The position numbers and the translations under genes are program-made. Positions 1 through 7,165 of a DNA stretch of 10,743 nt are shown one piece after another (position 1 is the first letter of the stretch; the number at the start of each line of letters is the position of its first letter). This DNA comes from Methylomonas sp. (GTDB lineage Bacteria; Pseudomonadota; Gammaproteobacteria; Methylococcales; Methylomonadaceae): NCBI GenBank assembly GCA_028688235.1, contig JAQTYP010000078.1, forward strand, positions 1 through 10,743, written 5' to 3'. The notes under the pieces are model-generated. The model saw nothing but the letters and a program-made list of their open reading frames with translations, made no database searches and had not been told where the DNA came from.

Positions 1-1816
1 GCAGTTGGGCTTCTAAATTGCGGCAAAAGTCCTCTGCGCTGGGCTGATCTTGAAACCGGGCCACGAATACCCGATACCAGCGGATGCGCTCTTGTTCGTC
101 GTTTTCGATTCTGCCTTCTTCGCGCGGCATCAACGAGCGGTCCTTCATCAATTCCGGAAAACGTTGTTGCAAATCCCGCCAAACATGCACGACGCCGGCA
201 GGGTCTTGCAGGCCTGCCAATTGCACCAGCCAAAATTCTTCGCTCTCTTCGGCTTCCTCCCACAATATGCCGGACGCGGGGGCGGCGAATGCCGCAGTAA
301 CATGGCCCGATTCTTCGGGCGGTCGCTGTCCTTCTCCCGGCAGACTATCGCCGGGAGGAACGCCGCCTCCCAACGCGGAAAACACAGCGACCAATCCCTG
401 GTAGCGTTCATTGCGTACTCTGTGGTATTCGTCGAGATTGCGATGGTAAGTGCGCTCGGTATCCAACAAGGTCAAAAAATCGAGGTCGCCGAATTCGTAA
501 GATATCTGACTGGACTCCCAGGCTTTTAGCGCGGCTTCCGTGGCGATTTGCTGCGCGTCAAGCTGTTTGCCCGTCAAATGAATGTTGGCCAAGGCATCCT
601 CGGTTTCGCGCACCGCCTGATAAATCACGCGGATATAGTTTTCCACCAATTCTTCGTGCCGGGCGCGCGAATAAGCCACTTCCTCCAGGCGTTTTCCGTA
701 ATCGAAAATGGTAGCCGATAGATTGCCCGCCAAATTGAATAAAGGTCCGTAAGGCGTGGTGAGGCCGCCCAAGGCCAAAATGCCCCAGCCGGCCTGAGCC
801 GTGATATCCAGCGGCGGCAGCACTCTGGCGCGCGCCACGTCTATGTCGGCGTCCGCGGCCAGTAATTGGGCCTCCACGGCCCGAACGTCGGGTCGGCGTA
901 ACAATAAATTGGAAGGGGCGATGGGTTTAATGTCCGGAAGCTTCAACGCATCTATGCCTTGGTCGGATAGTGTCAAACTGCCCGGCGTGACGCCCAATAA
1001 CTGCGTCAACGCGTTTTCGGTTATTTCCCGCTGTAATTCCAAGTTGGGTATGGTGGCTTCTACCGCCATCACCGCTGCGCGCTGCTGCTCCAGTTCTATG
1101 ATGGTCGCGTCGCCTAGCTTTAAGCGTTCGTTAACCGAATTCAACAAGTTTTCCAATGCGGTTTTGGTCTCGAAGGCCACTTGGATCCTGTCGTTGAGCG
1201 AAAGATACTCGATGTAGCGGCTCACGACATTGGCGATTAATTGCCTGCGAACGTCGTCGCGTTGATAGCTTGCCCCCCAGGCTTCCAATTCGGCCGCTTC
1301 GGAAAGCGACTTGAGTTCGCCCCAGATATCGACTCGCCAATCTGCCCTCGGGCCGATTTGGGCGTATTGCCGGTCTTTTTTGTTGCCGAATCCGCTAAAC
1401 GAGTTGACGCCGTTGGAGGGCGAGTCGTGATGGCCTTGGCCTACTACGGACAGCTCCGGAAATTGGCCGGCGAAAGCTTGCTCGGAACGCGCATAAGACT
1501 GGGAGATCCGGAGCATGGCGATCCTAAGATCGGTGTTGTTAGCCATCGCTTGGTCTATCAAATGGTTCAGTTCCTCGTTCTCCAGGAAATACCACCATTC
1601 GTTCAGTAAAGTGCCGAGCTGCAATCCGGCGTTTGTCGAACCATCGGATGAGGCTGTCTCCGTATCCTGGTGACCTGTGAAAGTGGCTTCATTCTTGAAT
1701 TGCTGAGGCATTGGGGCAAGAGGAACGTTGTACTCGCCCCGTTTAATGGCGCAGCCGCCAGTCAGCAATAAGGTTGCGGTCAATATCCCTAATAAACTTT
1801 GGCTGGTCGAAGCCAT
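1..1816 (-). CDS. TolC/NodT-family outer-membrane efflux lipoprotein with C-terminal SPOR-like domain (3' end off window)
   Basis: Reading from ATG at 1816 gives 605 residues with no stop before the left edge. A signal peptide ends in LLLTGGC, with Cys22 as the likely lipidated residue. The body matches outer-membrane channels of RND-type pumps: two repeated helical halves and the family hallmark LLRRPDV at residues 305-311, followed by the alanine-rich helix with ADADIDVARARVLP. Such proteins usually end near residue 485, here after VFSALGGG. This one continues through a Pro/Gly/Glu-rich linker (about 486-525) into a SPOR-like module, with FWLVQLAGL at 528-536 and WYRVFVARF at 580-588. SPOR domains bind glycan strands lacking stem peptides. 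An AGGAAG ribosome-binding site lies 6 nt upstream of the ATG. Pump partners would lie to the left, outside the window. The efflux channel call is firm; the SPOR call is from pattern and the domain is cut off. Confidence 0.88.
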   Translation of the reverse strand, partial: MASTSQSLLGILTATLLLTGGCAIKRGEYNVPLAPMPQQFKNEATFTGHQDTETASSDGSTNAGLQLGTLLNEWWYFLENEELNHLIDQAMANNTDLRIAMLRISQSYARSEQAFAGQFPELSVVGQGHHDSPSNGVNSFSGFGNKKDRQYAQIGPRADWRVDIWGELKSLSEAAELEAWGASYQRDDVRRQLIANVVSRYIEYLSLNDRIQVAFETKTALENLLNSVNERLKLGDATIIELEQQRAAVMAVEATIPNLELQREITENALTQLLGVTPGSLTLSDQGIDALKLPDIKPIAPSNLLLRRPDVRAVEAQLLAADADIDVARARVLPPLDITAQAGWGILALGGLTTPYGPLFNLAGNLSATIFDYGKRLEEVAYSRARHEELVENYIRVIYQAVRETEDALANIHLTGKQLDAQQIATEAALKAWESSQISYEFGDLDFLTLLDTERTYHRNLDEYHRVRNERYQGLVAVFSALGGGVPPGDSLPGEGQRPPEESGHVTAAFAAPASGILWEEAEESEEFWLVQLAGLQDPAGVVHVWRDLQQRFPELMKDRSLMPREEGRIENDEQERIRWYRVFVARFQDQPSAEDFCRNLEAQL

Positions 1817-1840
1817 AAGAACTTCCTGATATTGCGGTTT

Positions 1841-1859
1841 AAAAAGACCCAAATGGGCC
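1841..1859 (-). terminator. Candidate Rho-independent terminator or leader hairpin
   Basis: On the minus strand GGCCC-ATTT-GGGTC (one G-T pair) is followed at once by TTTTT. It lies about 120 nt after the stop of the MOSC gene and ends only 24 nt before the efflux gene's ATG. It could terminate the PilZ-MOSC transcript. It could also attenuate the efflux gene, if that gene's promoter lies upstream of the hairpin. The stem is short, so the call is tentative. Confidence 0.4.
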
Positions 1860-1978
1860 ATAAATGGGTAGTCATATAGTTTACGCGACATACGGTCTAT
1901 TTGGGACTTGGAACCCAATCTGCCGAAAAGAAGGCGGGGTGGGGGGAAAGGGTAAAGCCGCTACGACACTCGTTTGTC

Positions 1979-2800
1979 TCAATCGATAGGTGGTTGCCTG
2001 GGTCCGGTTTCGAGGATGTCGACGCGGTTGCCGACGGCCAACTCGCCGCCTTGATCGTGTAAGGCGTTCTGGCCGAAATAAACCTGTTTTTCCCAGTTGT
2101 GCAAGCGGCTAAGCGTGGCCAGAGGTTCCTTGTCGCTCTGTGCTGTTTCGGGGTCTATGCCGGGTACCGCGCAGCGCGAACAGGGCTTGGGCAGCCTGAA
2201 CTCTATGCCGTTAATGCCGATACGGCGCCAAGCGTCTTCGGCATAGGCTTCGCATTCGGAGACGACCAGATTGGGGCGAAAGCGGTTTACCCCGACTTTT
2301 TGCGTCAGCGCGGCATTCAGGGCGTTAACGGAATTTTCCGAGACGATCAAGAACGGAAAGCCGTCGGAAAACGCGGTTTGGTCCGTGGGTCTTGCGTAAC
2401 GCTGGTCGATCTGGCGTCGTCTGTTGTCCGGGTGGTAAACCAGCCGGCATCGAGTGCCCAAAAACCTGCTGAACCAGTCGTCGGCCAGATCGGAAACAGT
2501 CATGGCCAGACATAGGTCATGCCAGATGCGGACTTCGATGTCGGAGCCGTCGGTGGACTGCAACGGCAGCTTCAAGTCGTCCTGGCCAGGAGCCGAAACA
2601 CTCAAGCCGTCTTCGGTAATACTCGGCTTGAGCAGAGCCATTTTCGGTAAGCGGCGTTGACTCAAAAATTGTTGTTGATCGTCGACCAGCATCCATTTTC
2701 TGTCGTAGCGCAAACCGTTAACGTCGACGGGCCAACTCTCTACGCCGATGCCGGCCAAGGATTTGATGGGGTAAATATAAATTTGGCTGAGTAAGGGCAT
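1979..2800 (-). CDS. MOSC-domain molybdenum-cofactor protein, YcbX/mARC-like
   Basis: A 273-residue protein. The N-terminal MOSC_N beta-barrel region begins with the family-typical IYIYPIKSLAG (residues 7-17). The MOSC core follows, with NRFRPNLVVS at 172-181 and KPCSRCAVPGIDPET at 205-219. Cys210 aligns, from memory of the family, with the cysteine that binds Mo in mARC/YcbX proteins. These enzymes reduce N-hydroxylated compounds using electrons from a separate redox partner. E. coli YcbX carries a C-terminal ferredoxin domain; this protein ends right after the MOSC core, so an external donor would be needed. The frame stays open upstream to 3007, but that stretch overlaps the PilZ gene and has no family similarity, so the ATG at 2800 is chosen. 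It starts 14 nt after the PilZ stop, suggesting one transcript. The ribosome-binding site is weak. The substrate is unknown. Confidence 0.85.
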   Translation of the reverse strand: MPLLSQIYIYPIKSLAGIGVESWPVDVNGLRYDRKWMLVDDQQQFLSQRRLPKMALLKPSITEDGLSVSAPGQDDLKLPLQSTDGSDIEVRIWHDLCLAMTVSDLADDWFSRFLGTRCRLVYHPDNRRRQIDQRYARPTDQTAFSDGFPFLIVSENSVNALNAALTQKVGVNRFRPNLVVSECEAYAEDAWRRIGINGIEFRLPKPCSRCAVPGIDPETAQSDKEPLATLSRLHNWEKQVYFGQNALHDQGGELAVGNRVDILETGPRQPPID

Positions 2801-2814
2801 GTTGCGGTAGGGGA

Positions 2815-3207
2815 TTAACCGAATTCGAGGTCTGTTTGCGTTTCCAATAAATGTTCCGCAAGTTCGCCTTGATATTGCTCGAACTTCAGCCCGTATCGGG
2901 GGGCGGTCGAATTGTGGACGACCACGGCGGGTATGGCGAAGCGGTTTTTGTCGGGAAATTCCAGGACCAAGGTCACCTTGGCTTTCTTCCTCAGTTTCTT
3001 GGCGCATGTTATCGCGGCGCCCTTGCTGCTAATGTCTATCAATTCGACCGGAAGTTTAGTGGAGACGAACAGGCCGTGGATTTTGATGCCGGCCCTGAGG
3101 TCGCTACGGCGGTAGCGCACGGAAATGCGCTTATTGGCCGATAGGTCGCTCAGGTTTATGGCGAAATCCAATTCGTCGAAGTCGTCATTAGAATTATTAT
3201 GCGTCAT
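2815..3207 (-). CDS. PilZ-domain protein (likely c-di-GMP binding)
   Basis: A 130-residue protein with an acidic N-terminal tail (residues 8-14) followed by a PilZ domain. The two c-di-GMP signature elements are present: R27-xxx-R31 in KRISVR, and D58-x-S-x-x-G63 in DISSKG. The spacing is as expected for a stand-alone single-domain PilZ receptor. No membrane segment or second domain is visible. The frame stays open to a TTG at 3264, but the ATG at 3207 is preferred: the extra 19 residues are hydrophobic and unlike the family, and a plausible promoter overlaps them. No good Shine-Dalgarno is seen before either start. It is the first gene of a probable two-gene unit with the MOSC gene and is divergent from the PQQ-associated cluster. 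What it controls cannot be told from the sequence. Confidence 0.83.
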   Translation of the reverse strand: MTHNNSNDDFDELDFAINLSDLSANKRISVRYRRSDLRAGIKIHGLFVSTKLPVELIDISSKGAAITCAKKLRKKAKVTLVLEFPDKNRFAIPAVVVHNSTAPRYGLKFEQYQGELAEHLLETQTDLEFG

Positions 3208-3235
3208 CTTGATCAAACGAATCAAAGGAAGGTTT

Positions 3236-3264
3236 AGTATCGATGGATAGCAAATAAAGATCAA
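3236..3264 (-). promoter_or_regulatory. Candidate sigma70-type promoter for the PilZ-MOSC unit
   Basis: On the minus strand TTGATC (3264-3259) and GATACT (3241-3236) are separated by 17 nt; each matches its consensus at 4 of 6 positions. Transcription would start near 3229, giving a leader of about 20 nt before the ATG at 3207 and ruling out the upstream TTG start. This is pattern only. Confidence 0.3.
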
Positions 3265-3317
3265 TAGCCGGCTAGGGGTTTATTTGGGAAACCGCCATCA
3301 AAGTAATCCGGTAAAAT

Positions 3318-3340
3318 TGCCAGTTTTCAAATTTTTGGCA
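3318..3340. repeat. Short inverted repeat touching the start codon of the binding-protein gene
   Basis: TGCCA (3318-3322) and TGGCA (3336-3340) form perfect 5-bp arms around an AT-rich 13-nt loop. The right arm includes the A of the ATG at 3340. A TAAAAT (3312-3317) just upstream could be a -10 element, but no well-spaced -35 is seen. The repeat could be an operator half-site pair or chance; no recognisable Shine-Dalgarno precedes this gene. Confidence 0.25.
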
Positions 3341-4506
3341 TGACGAAAATGATCAACCGCATTCGATACCTTTTTCTGGTCGTGGCCGCTTGTTCGGCGC
3401 TGGATGTTTGCGCTGGGCAGCAGGCGGTAAAAATCGCCTATGTGTTCCAGGAAAGGGAGGCACCCCCGGCATTATCGAATCTGGACGCCTTCATTCAAAA
3501 CAAGGGGCAGCTCGGCGCGGAATTGGCCATCAGCGATAACAATACGACCGGCCAGTTTACCGGCCAGCATTACGAATTGAAAAAGATCGTGGTGCCGATC
3601 GGCGGGGATATTGTGCAGGCCTTCGATCAATTGGGCGATATCGGACTGGTCGTATTGAATGTCAAGCCGGAACAAGTCAAGCAACTGGCCGATCTGCCGT
3701 CCGCCCGAAACAAATTGCTGTTCGATGCCGCGACATCCGACGATGAACTACGCGGTTCGCAATGTCGTCATCATGTCTTGCATATCTTGCCAAGCCGGGC
3801 CATGCGCGCGGATGCCTTGGCCCAATACATGCTCAAAAAACGCTGGCGCGAATGGTTTCTGGTGATCGGCCCCGCCGTCGAAGATAAGCTCTACGCAGAC
3901 GCAATCAAGCGCGCCGCCAAACGTTACAACATGAAACTGGTGGCGGAAAAAGCCTGGGACAACACCTACGACGCCCGCCGCAGCGCCCAGTCCGACGTGC
4001 CGGTATTCACTCAGGGCGAAGACTACGACGTGTTGGTCGTGGCCGACGAACAGGGTTTGTTCGGCGAATATCTGGATTATCGTACCTGGATACCACGGCC
4101 GGTGATAGGCACGCAAGGCCTGATAGCGACTGCCTGGCACCGTACCCACGAACAATGGGGCGCCGTGCAGTTGCAGAACCGTTTCAAGGAACAGGCCGGA
4201 CGCTGGATGGAAGAGGAGGACTATGCGGCTTATCTGGCCGTGCGGGCTATAGGCGAAGCCAGCGTCAGAGCCAAGTCCTTCGACGTGAAGACCATCAAGG
4301 ATTACATGCTATCGGACGCTTTCGCGCTACAGGGTTACAAAGGCAAGCCCTTATCTTTCCGGGCCTGGGACGGCCAGTTGCGCCAGCCGGTTTTGCTGGC
4401 GGCCCCGCGTTCATTAGTGGCCGTCGCGCCGATAGAGGGTTTTTTGCATCCCAAGTCCGAACTGGATACCTTGGGCTTCGATCAACCGGAGACGGCTTGC
4501 AAATAA
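3340..4506 (+). CDS. Periplasmic binding protein of PQQ-dependent alcohol dehydrogenase-associated ABC system
   Basis: A 388-residue secreted protein resembling the family of type-1 periplasmic binding proteins (branched-chain amino-acid/ANF-receptor-like fold) found in PQQ-ADH-associated ABC clusters. The N-terminus is an export signal, with a charged NRIR segment and a hydrophobic core. Cleavage is possible after VCA (residue 25); a VAAC at 15-18 leaves a lipoprotein signal open. A mid-region segment around CRHHVLHILPSRAMRADAL, followed by KKRWREWFLVIG, matches the lobe-crossing part of the family. The ligand is unknown; pathway context suggests an alcohol, aldehyde or acid intermediate, or a sensing role. 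ATG at 3340 is used; ATG at 3349 (residue 4) is equally possible because neither has a clear ribosome-binding site. It is the first gene of the four-gene cluster and is divergent from PilZ. Confidence 0.85.
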   Translation: MTKMINRIRYLFLVVAACSALDVCAGQQAVKIAYVFQEREAPPALSNLDAFIQNKGQLGAELAISDNNTTGQFTGQHYELKKIVVPIGGDIVQAFDQLGDIGLVVLNVKPEQVKQLADLPSARNKLLFDAATSDDELRGSQCRHHVLHILPSRAMRADALAQYMLKKRWREWFLVIGPAVEDKLYADAIKRAAKRYNMKLVAEKAWDNTYDARRSAQSDVPVFTQGEDYDVLVVADEQGLFGEYLDYRTWIPRPVIGTQGLIATAWHRTHEQWGAVQLQNRFKEQAGRWMEEEDYAAYLAVRAIGEASVRAKSFDVKTIKDYMLSDAFALQGYKGKPLSFRAWDGQLRQPVLLAAPRSLVAVAPIEGFLHPKSELDTLGFDQPETACK

Positions 4507-4520
4507 GCCGCCGTTTTAGT

Positions 4521-4548
4521 TTGTGAATCCGGGCTTCGAGACGATATT
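4521..4548 (+). promoter_or_regulatory. Candidate internal promoter before the beta-propeller gene
   Basis: TTGTGA (4521-4526) and GATATT (4543-4548) are 16 nt apart in the 147-nt gap between the binding-protein and propeller genes. Each hexamer matches its consensus at 4 of 6 positions. The gap is the longest in the cluster, so a second promoter is plausible. No convincing terminator is seen in it. Confidence 0.22.
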
Positions 4549-4653
4549 GGGATTTTATCCTTTTGTGCTTCGGGTTAAACTTGCCGGCTTGAAATTCCAA
4601 GCGCGTCCGGGATTAGACGGACAACAACTGACCATCAACACAAGGAATACCAC

Positions 4654-5616
4654 ATGCCACAAAAAACACTGGGCAGTTTTTGCATCGCCGCGCTATTGGC
4701 CACGGCGGCGAATGCCGAAACCCTATTCGTCACACTGGAAAAAGACAACGCCATTGCCGTTGTCGATCCTATCGAAGGCAAGTTGCTCAAAACGGTTCCC
4801 GTCGGCCAAAGGCCGCGCGGTATCGCGCTCGGCAACGACGGCAAGCAGCTTTATATCGCCACCAGCGACGACGATACGATCAAAATGGTCGACAGCGAAT
4901 CGTTAACAGAGACGGGCAAACTGCCGTCGGGCGAAGATCCGGAAACCTTTGCGCTGAGCCCCGACGGCAAGATGTATGTGTCCAACGAGGACGACAACGA
5001 AGTGACCGTGATAGACATCGCCGCCAAAAAGGCCATCAATAAAATCAAAGTCGGGGTAGAGCCCGAAGGCATAGCGGTGAGCCCGGACAATCAATGGGCG
5101 ATCAGCGCGTCGGAAACCACCAACATGCTGCACTGGATAGACGTCAAGAGCGGCAAGATCGTCGAAAATACCCTGGTAGACCCGCGCCCGCGCGCGGTCA
5201 ATTTTACCGCCGACAGCCAACAACTGTGGGCGACTTCCGAAATGGCCGGCACCGTGATGGTGTTGGATGCCGCCAGCAAACAAATCGTACAGACCATCAA
5301 ATTGCAAGTGCAGGGCGTCAACGACGAACTGATTCAACCGGTCGGCGTCGTGATAGACAAGGACAGGCGTTATGCCTATGTCGCGATGGGACCTGCCAAC
5401 CGGGTGGCGGTGATCAACGCTCGAGACTACAGTGTAGAGAAATATCTGCTGGTCGGCCAAAGGGTCTGGAATCTGGCCTTCTCGCCGGATCAAAAACGCC
5501 TGTACACGACCAACGGCGTCAGCAACGACATATCCATCATCGATCTGGACGAACATAAAGTCACCAAGTCGATTGCGGTCGGGCGTTATCCCTGGGGAGT
5601 GGCGGTCAAACCATGA
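4654..5616 (+). CDS. PQQ-dependent catabolism-associated YVTN beta-propeller protein
   Basis: A 320-residue secreted protein. A clean signal peptide ends ANA (residues 19-21), so mature periplasmic protein starts ETLFV. The rest is seven repeats of about 40 residues, each with a hydrophobic strand (LFVT, LYIA, MYVS, WAIS, LWAT, YAYV, LYTT), a V-x-V-I-D-like strand, then VG-x-x-P-x-G-I-A-x-SPDG. This is a seven-bladed YVTN/NHL-like propeller with essentially no extra domain. The protein is the constant companion of the PQQ-associated ABC transporter; its biochemical role is not established, and a scaffold or ligand-binding role is inference. AAGGAA lies 6 nt before the ATG. Its TGA stop overlaps the next gene's start as ATGA, implying translational coupling to the ATPase. 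Confidence 0.9.
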   Translation: MPQKTLGSFCIAALLATAANAETLFVTLEKDNAIAVVDPIEGKLLKTVPVGQRPRGIALGNDGKQLYIATSDDDTIKMVDSESLTETGKLPSGEDPETFALSPDGKMYVSNEDDNEVTVIDIAAKKAINKIKVGVEPEGIAVSPDNQWAISASETTNMLHWIDVKSGKIVENTLVDPRPRAVNFTADSQQLWATSEMAGTVMVLDAASKQIVQTIKLQVQGVNDELIQPVGVVIDKDRRYAYVAMGPANRVAVINARDYSVEKYLLVGQRVWNLAFSPDQKRLYTTNGVSNDISIIDLDEHKVTKSIAVGRYPWGVAVKP

Positions 5617-6350
5617 CGGAGCTCGCATTGGCGATAGAAAACCTGAGTTTCGCCTACGGCGCCAAAAAGGCGCTGGATGACGTCAGTTTCGACGTTCGGC
5701 CCGGCGAATGCACGATATTGTTGGGACCGAATGGTGCCGGCAAGAGTACCTTGTTTTCGTTGATCACCCATTTATACGACAGCAGACAAGGGCGTATCGC
5801 GTTGTGTGGTTTCGACATCAAGAAACAAAGCCTGAAAGCCTTGGCGCGGCTTGGTGTGGTATTTCAGCAGACCACGCTGGATCCTGATTTGTCGGTCACG
5901 CAGAATCTGCGTTACCATGCCGCGTTGCACGGCATAGGCCGCAAGGCCGCCGACAACAGGATACAGGAGGAGTTGGAGCGCTTGAACATGTTCGAGCGCC
6001 GCGGCGAGAAAGTTCGTCAGCTCAACGGCGGCCACAGGCGTAGGGTCGAGATTGCCCGGGCCTTGTTGCATAGACCCAGCCTGTTGTTGTTGGACGAACC
6101 AACCGTTGGTTTGGACGTGCCAAGTCGCCAAGCCATCGTCGAACACGTGCATGCCTTGGTCAAGGAACAAAACCTTGCGGTACTGTGGGCTACGCATTTG
6201 ATAGACGAAATCGCCGCCGACGACAGTCTGGTGGTCCTGCATCGAGGCCAGATCAAGGCCAAAGGCAAGCTGGATTATGTGTTGCAAACGACCGGCGCCA
6301 ACGATGCCGGAGAAGTCTTTAACAAACTCACCGAAGGGCACAAAGGATAG
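5613..6350 (+). CDS. ABC transporter ATP-binding protein, PQQ-dependent alcohol dehydrogenase system
   Basis: A 245-residue cytoplasmic ATPase with a complete nucleotide-binding domain: Walker A GPNGAGKST at 38-46, Q-loop QQ at 85-86, signature at 137-140, Walker B LLLLDEP at 157-163, D-loop GLD at 166-168, and switch histidine in THLIDE (His195). The signature reads LNGGH rather than LSGGQ, so asparagine replaces the usual serine. The domain order and HRRRVEIARALLHRPS segment match the PQQ-associated subfamily within the ABC-2 exporter ATPases. It would power the permease encoded next. It starts inside the last codons of the propeller gene and ends 5 nt before the permease gene, so the three are clearly one operon. 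Confidence 0.92.
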   Translation: MTELALAIENLSFAYGAKKALDDVSFDVRPGECTILLGPNGAGKSTLFSLITHLYDSRQGRIALCGFDIKKQSLKALARLGVVFQQTTLDPDLSVTQNLRYHAALHGIGRKAADNRIQEELERLNMFERRGEKVRQLNGGHRRRVEIARALLHRPSLLLLDEPTVGLDVPSRQAIVEHVHALVKEQNLAVLWATHLIDEIAADDSLVVLHRGQIKAKGKLDYVLQTTGANDAGEVFNKLTEGHKG

Positions 6351-6355
6351 AACTC

Positions 6356-7165
6356 ATGAGATTGTTACATTACTGGCGGGCGATGATGGGCATCGTCGGC
6401 CGCGAATTGCTGCGTTTTCTACATCAGCGCGAACGTTTCATCTCGGCTCTGGTTCGGCCCCTGGTCTGGCTGTTCGTATTCGCGGCGGGTTTTCGCGCCG
6501 CGCTGGGCGTCGCGATCAGCCCGCCTTACGAAACCTATATTCTGTACGAGGTCTACATTACCCCCGGTTTGATCGGCATGATACTGCTGTTCAACGGCAT
6601 GCAAAGCTCCTTGTCCATGGTTTACGACCGGGAAATGGGCAGTATGCGCATGTTGATGGTGTGCCCGTTGCCGCGCTGGTTTCTGCTCGGCAGCAAATTG
6701 ATCGCCGGTACCGCGGTCGGCGTATTGCAATCCTACGCCTTCCTGGGTATCGCGTGGGCTTACGACATACAGGCCCCGTTGATGGGTTATGTCTGGATAC
6801 TACCGGCCTTGGTGTTGGTCGGCATGATGCTCGGGGCCTTGGGTTTACTGTTGTCTTCGTTGATTCGGCAATTGGAAAATTTCGCCGGCGTGATGAATTT
6901 CGTCATCTTCCCGCTGTTCTTCATGTCGACTGCCTTGTATCCCTTGTGGAAAATCAAGGAATCCAGCGAAATCTTGCACACCCTGGCGCACTACAATCCG
7001 TTTTCGCAGGCGGTCGAGTTAATCCGTTTTGCGCTGTATGAGCAATTCAATCTGGATGCACTGATTTTTACCGCCCTATCTTTTTTCGTGTTCATGAGCG
7101 CGGCGATCTTCGGCTATAACCCCTCCAAGGGCATGATGGTGCGTAAGGGAGGAGGGGCGCCGTAG
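6356..7165 (+). CDS. ABC-2 type permease, PQQ-dependent alcohol dehydrogenase system
   Basis: A 269-residue inner-membrane protein with six hydrophobic segments at about residues 34-51, 66-87, 114-136, 142-170, 178-198 and 234-254. That is the ABC-2 permease topology. The ABC-2 C-terminal motif is present as YNPFSQAVELIRFALY (213-228). An N-terminal amphipathic helix (residues 5-24) is also typical. AGGA lies about 9 nt upstream of the ATG, which is 5 nt after the ATPase stop. ABC-2 permeases export, so the cluster is more likely an efflux or envelope-maintenance system than an importer. It is the last gene of the cluster; no obvious hairpin terminator follows, and the next sequence is the cytochrome remnant on the opposite strand. 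Confidence 0.9.
   Translation: MRLLHYWRAMMGIVGRELLRFLHQRERFISALVRPLVWLFVFAAGFRAALGVAISPPYETYILYEVYITPGLIGMILLFNGMQSSLSMVYDREMGSMRMLMVCPLPRWFLLGSKLIAGTAVGVLQSYAFLGIAWAYDIQAPLMGYVWILPALVLVGMMLGALGLLLSSLIRQLENFAGVMNFVIFPLFFMSTALYPLWKIKESSEILHTLAHYNPFSQAVELIRFALYEQFNLDALIFTALSFFVFMSAAIFGYNPSKGMMVRKGGGAP

Noticed and set aside
50..529. 159-residue plus-strand open frame near the left edge
   Set aside because: It is antisense to the efflux/SPOR protein, whose frame is open for 605 residues with clear family motifs.
2801..3007. N-terminal extension of the MOSC protein from an upstream start at 3007
   Set aside because: It overlaps the PilZ coding sequence in another frame, is Arg-rich without family similarity, and the family's own N-terminus begins at the ATG at 2800.
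4547..4565. GGAT-TTT-ATCC followed by TTTT as a terminator after the binding-protein gene
   Set aside because: The stem has only four strong pairs with a three-base loop and lies inside a probable operon; it is too weak to call.
4605..4625. GTCCG/CGGAC inverted repeat upstream of the propeller gene
   Set aside because: Five-bp arms around an 8-nt loop with no T-tract and no matching second copy; easily chance in this composition.
6277..7041. 254-residue plus-strand open frame
   Set aside because: It lies within the ABC-2 permease gene in a different frame. Its translation has no membrane segments or family motifs, while the permease frame has six segments and the ABC-2 motif.
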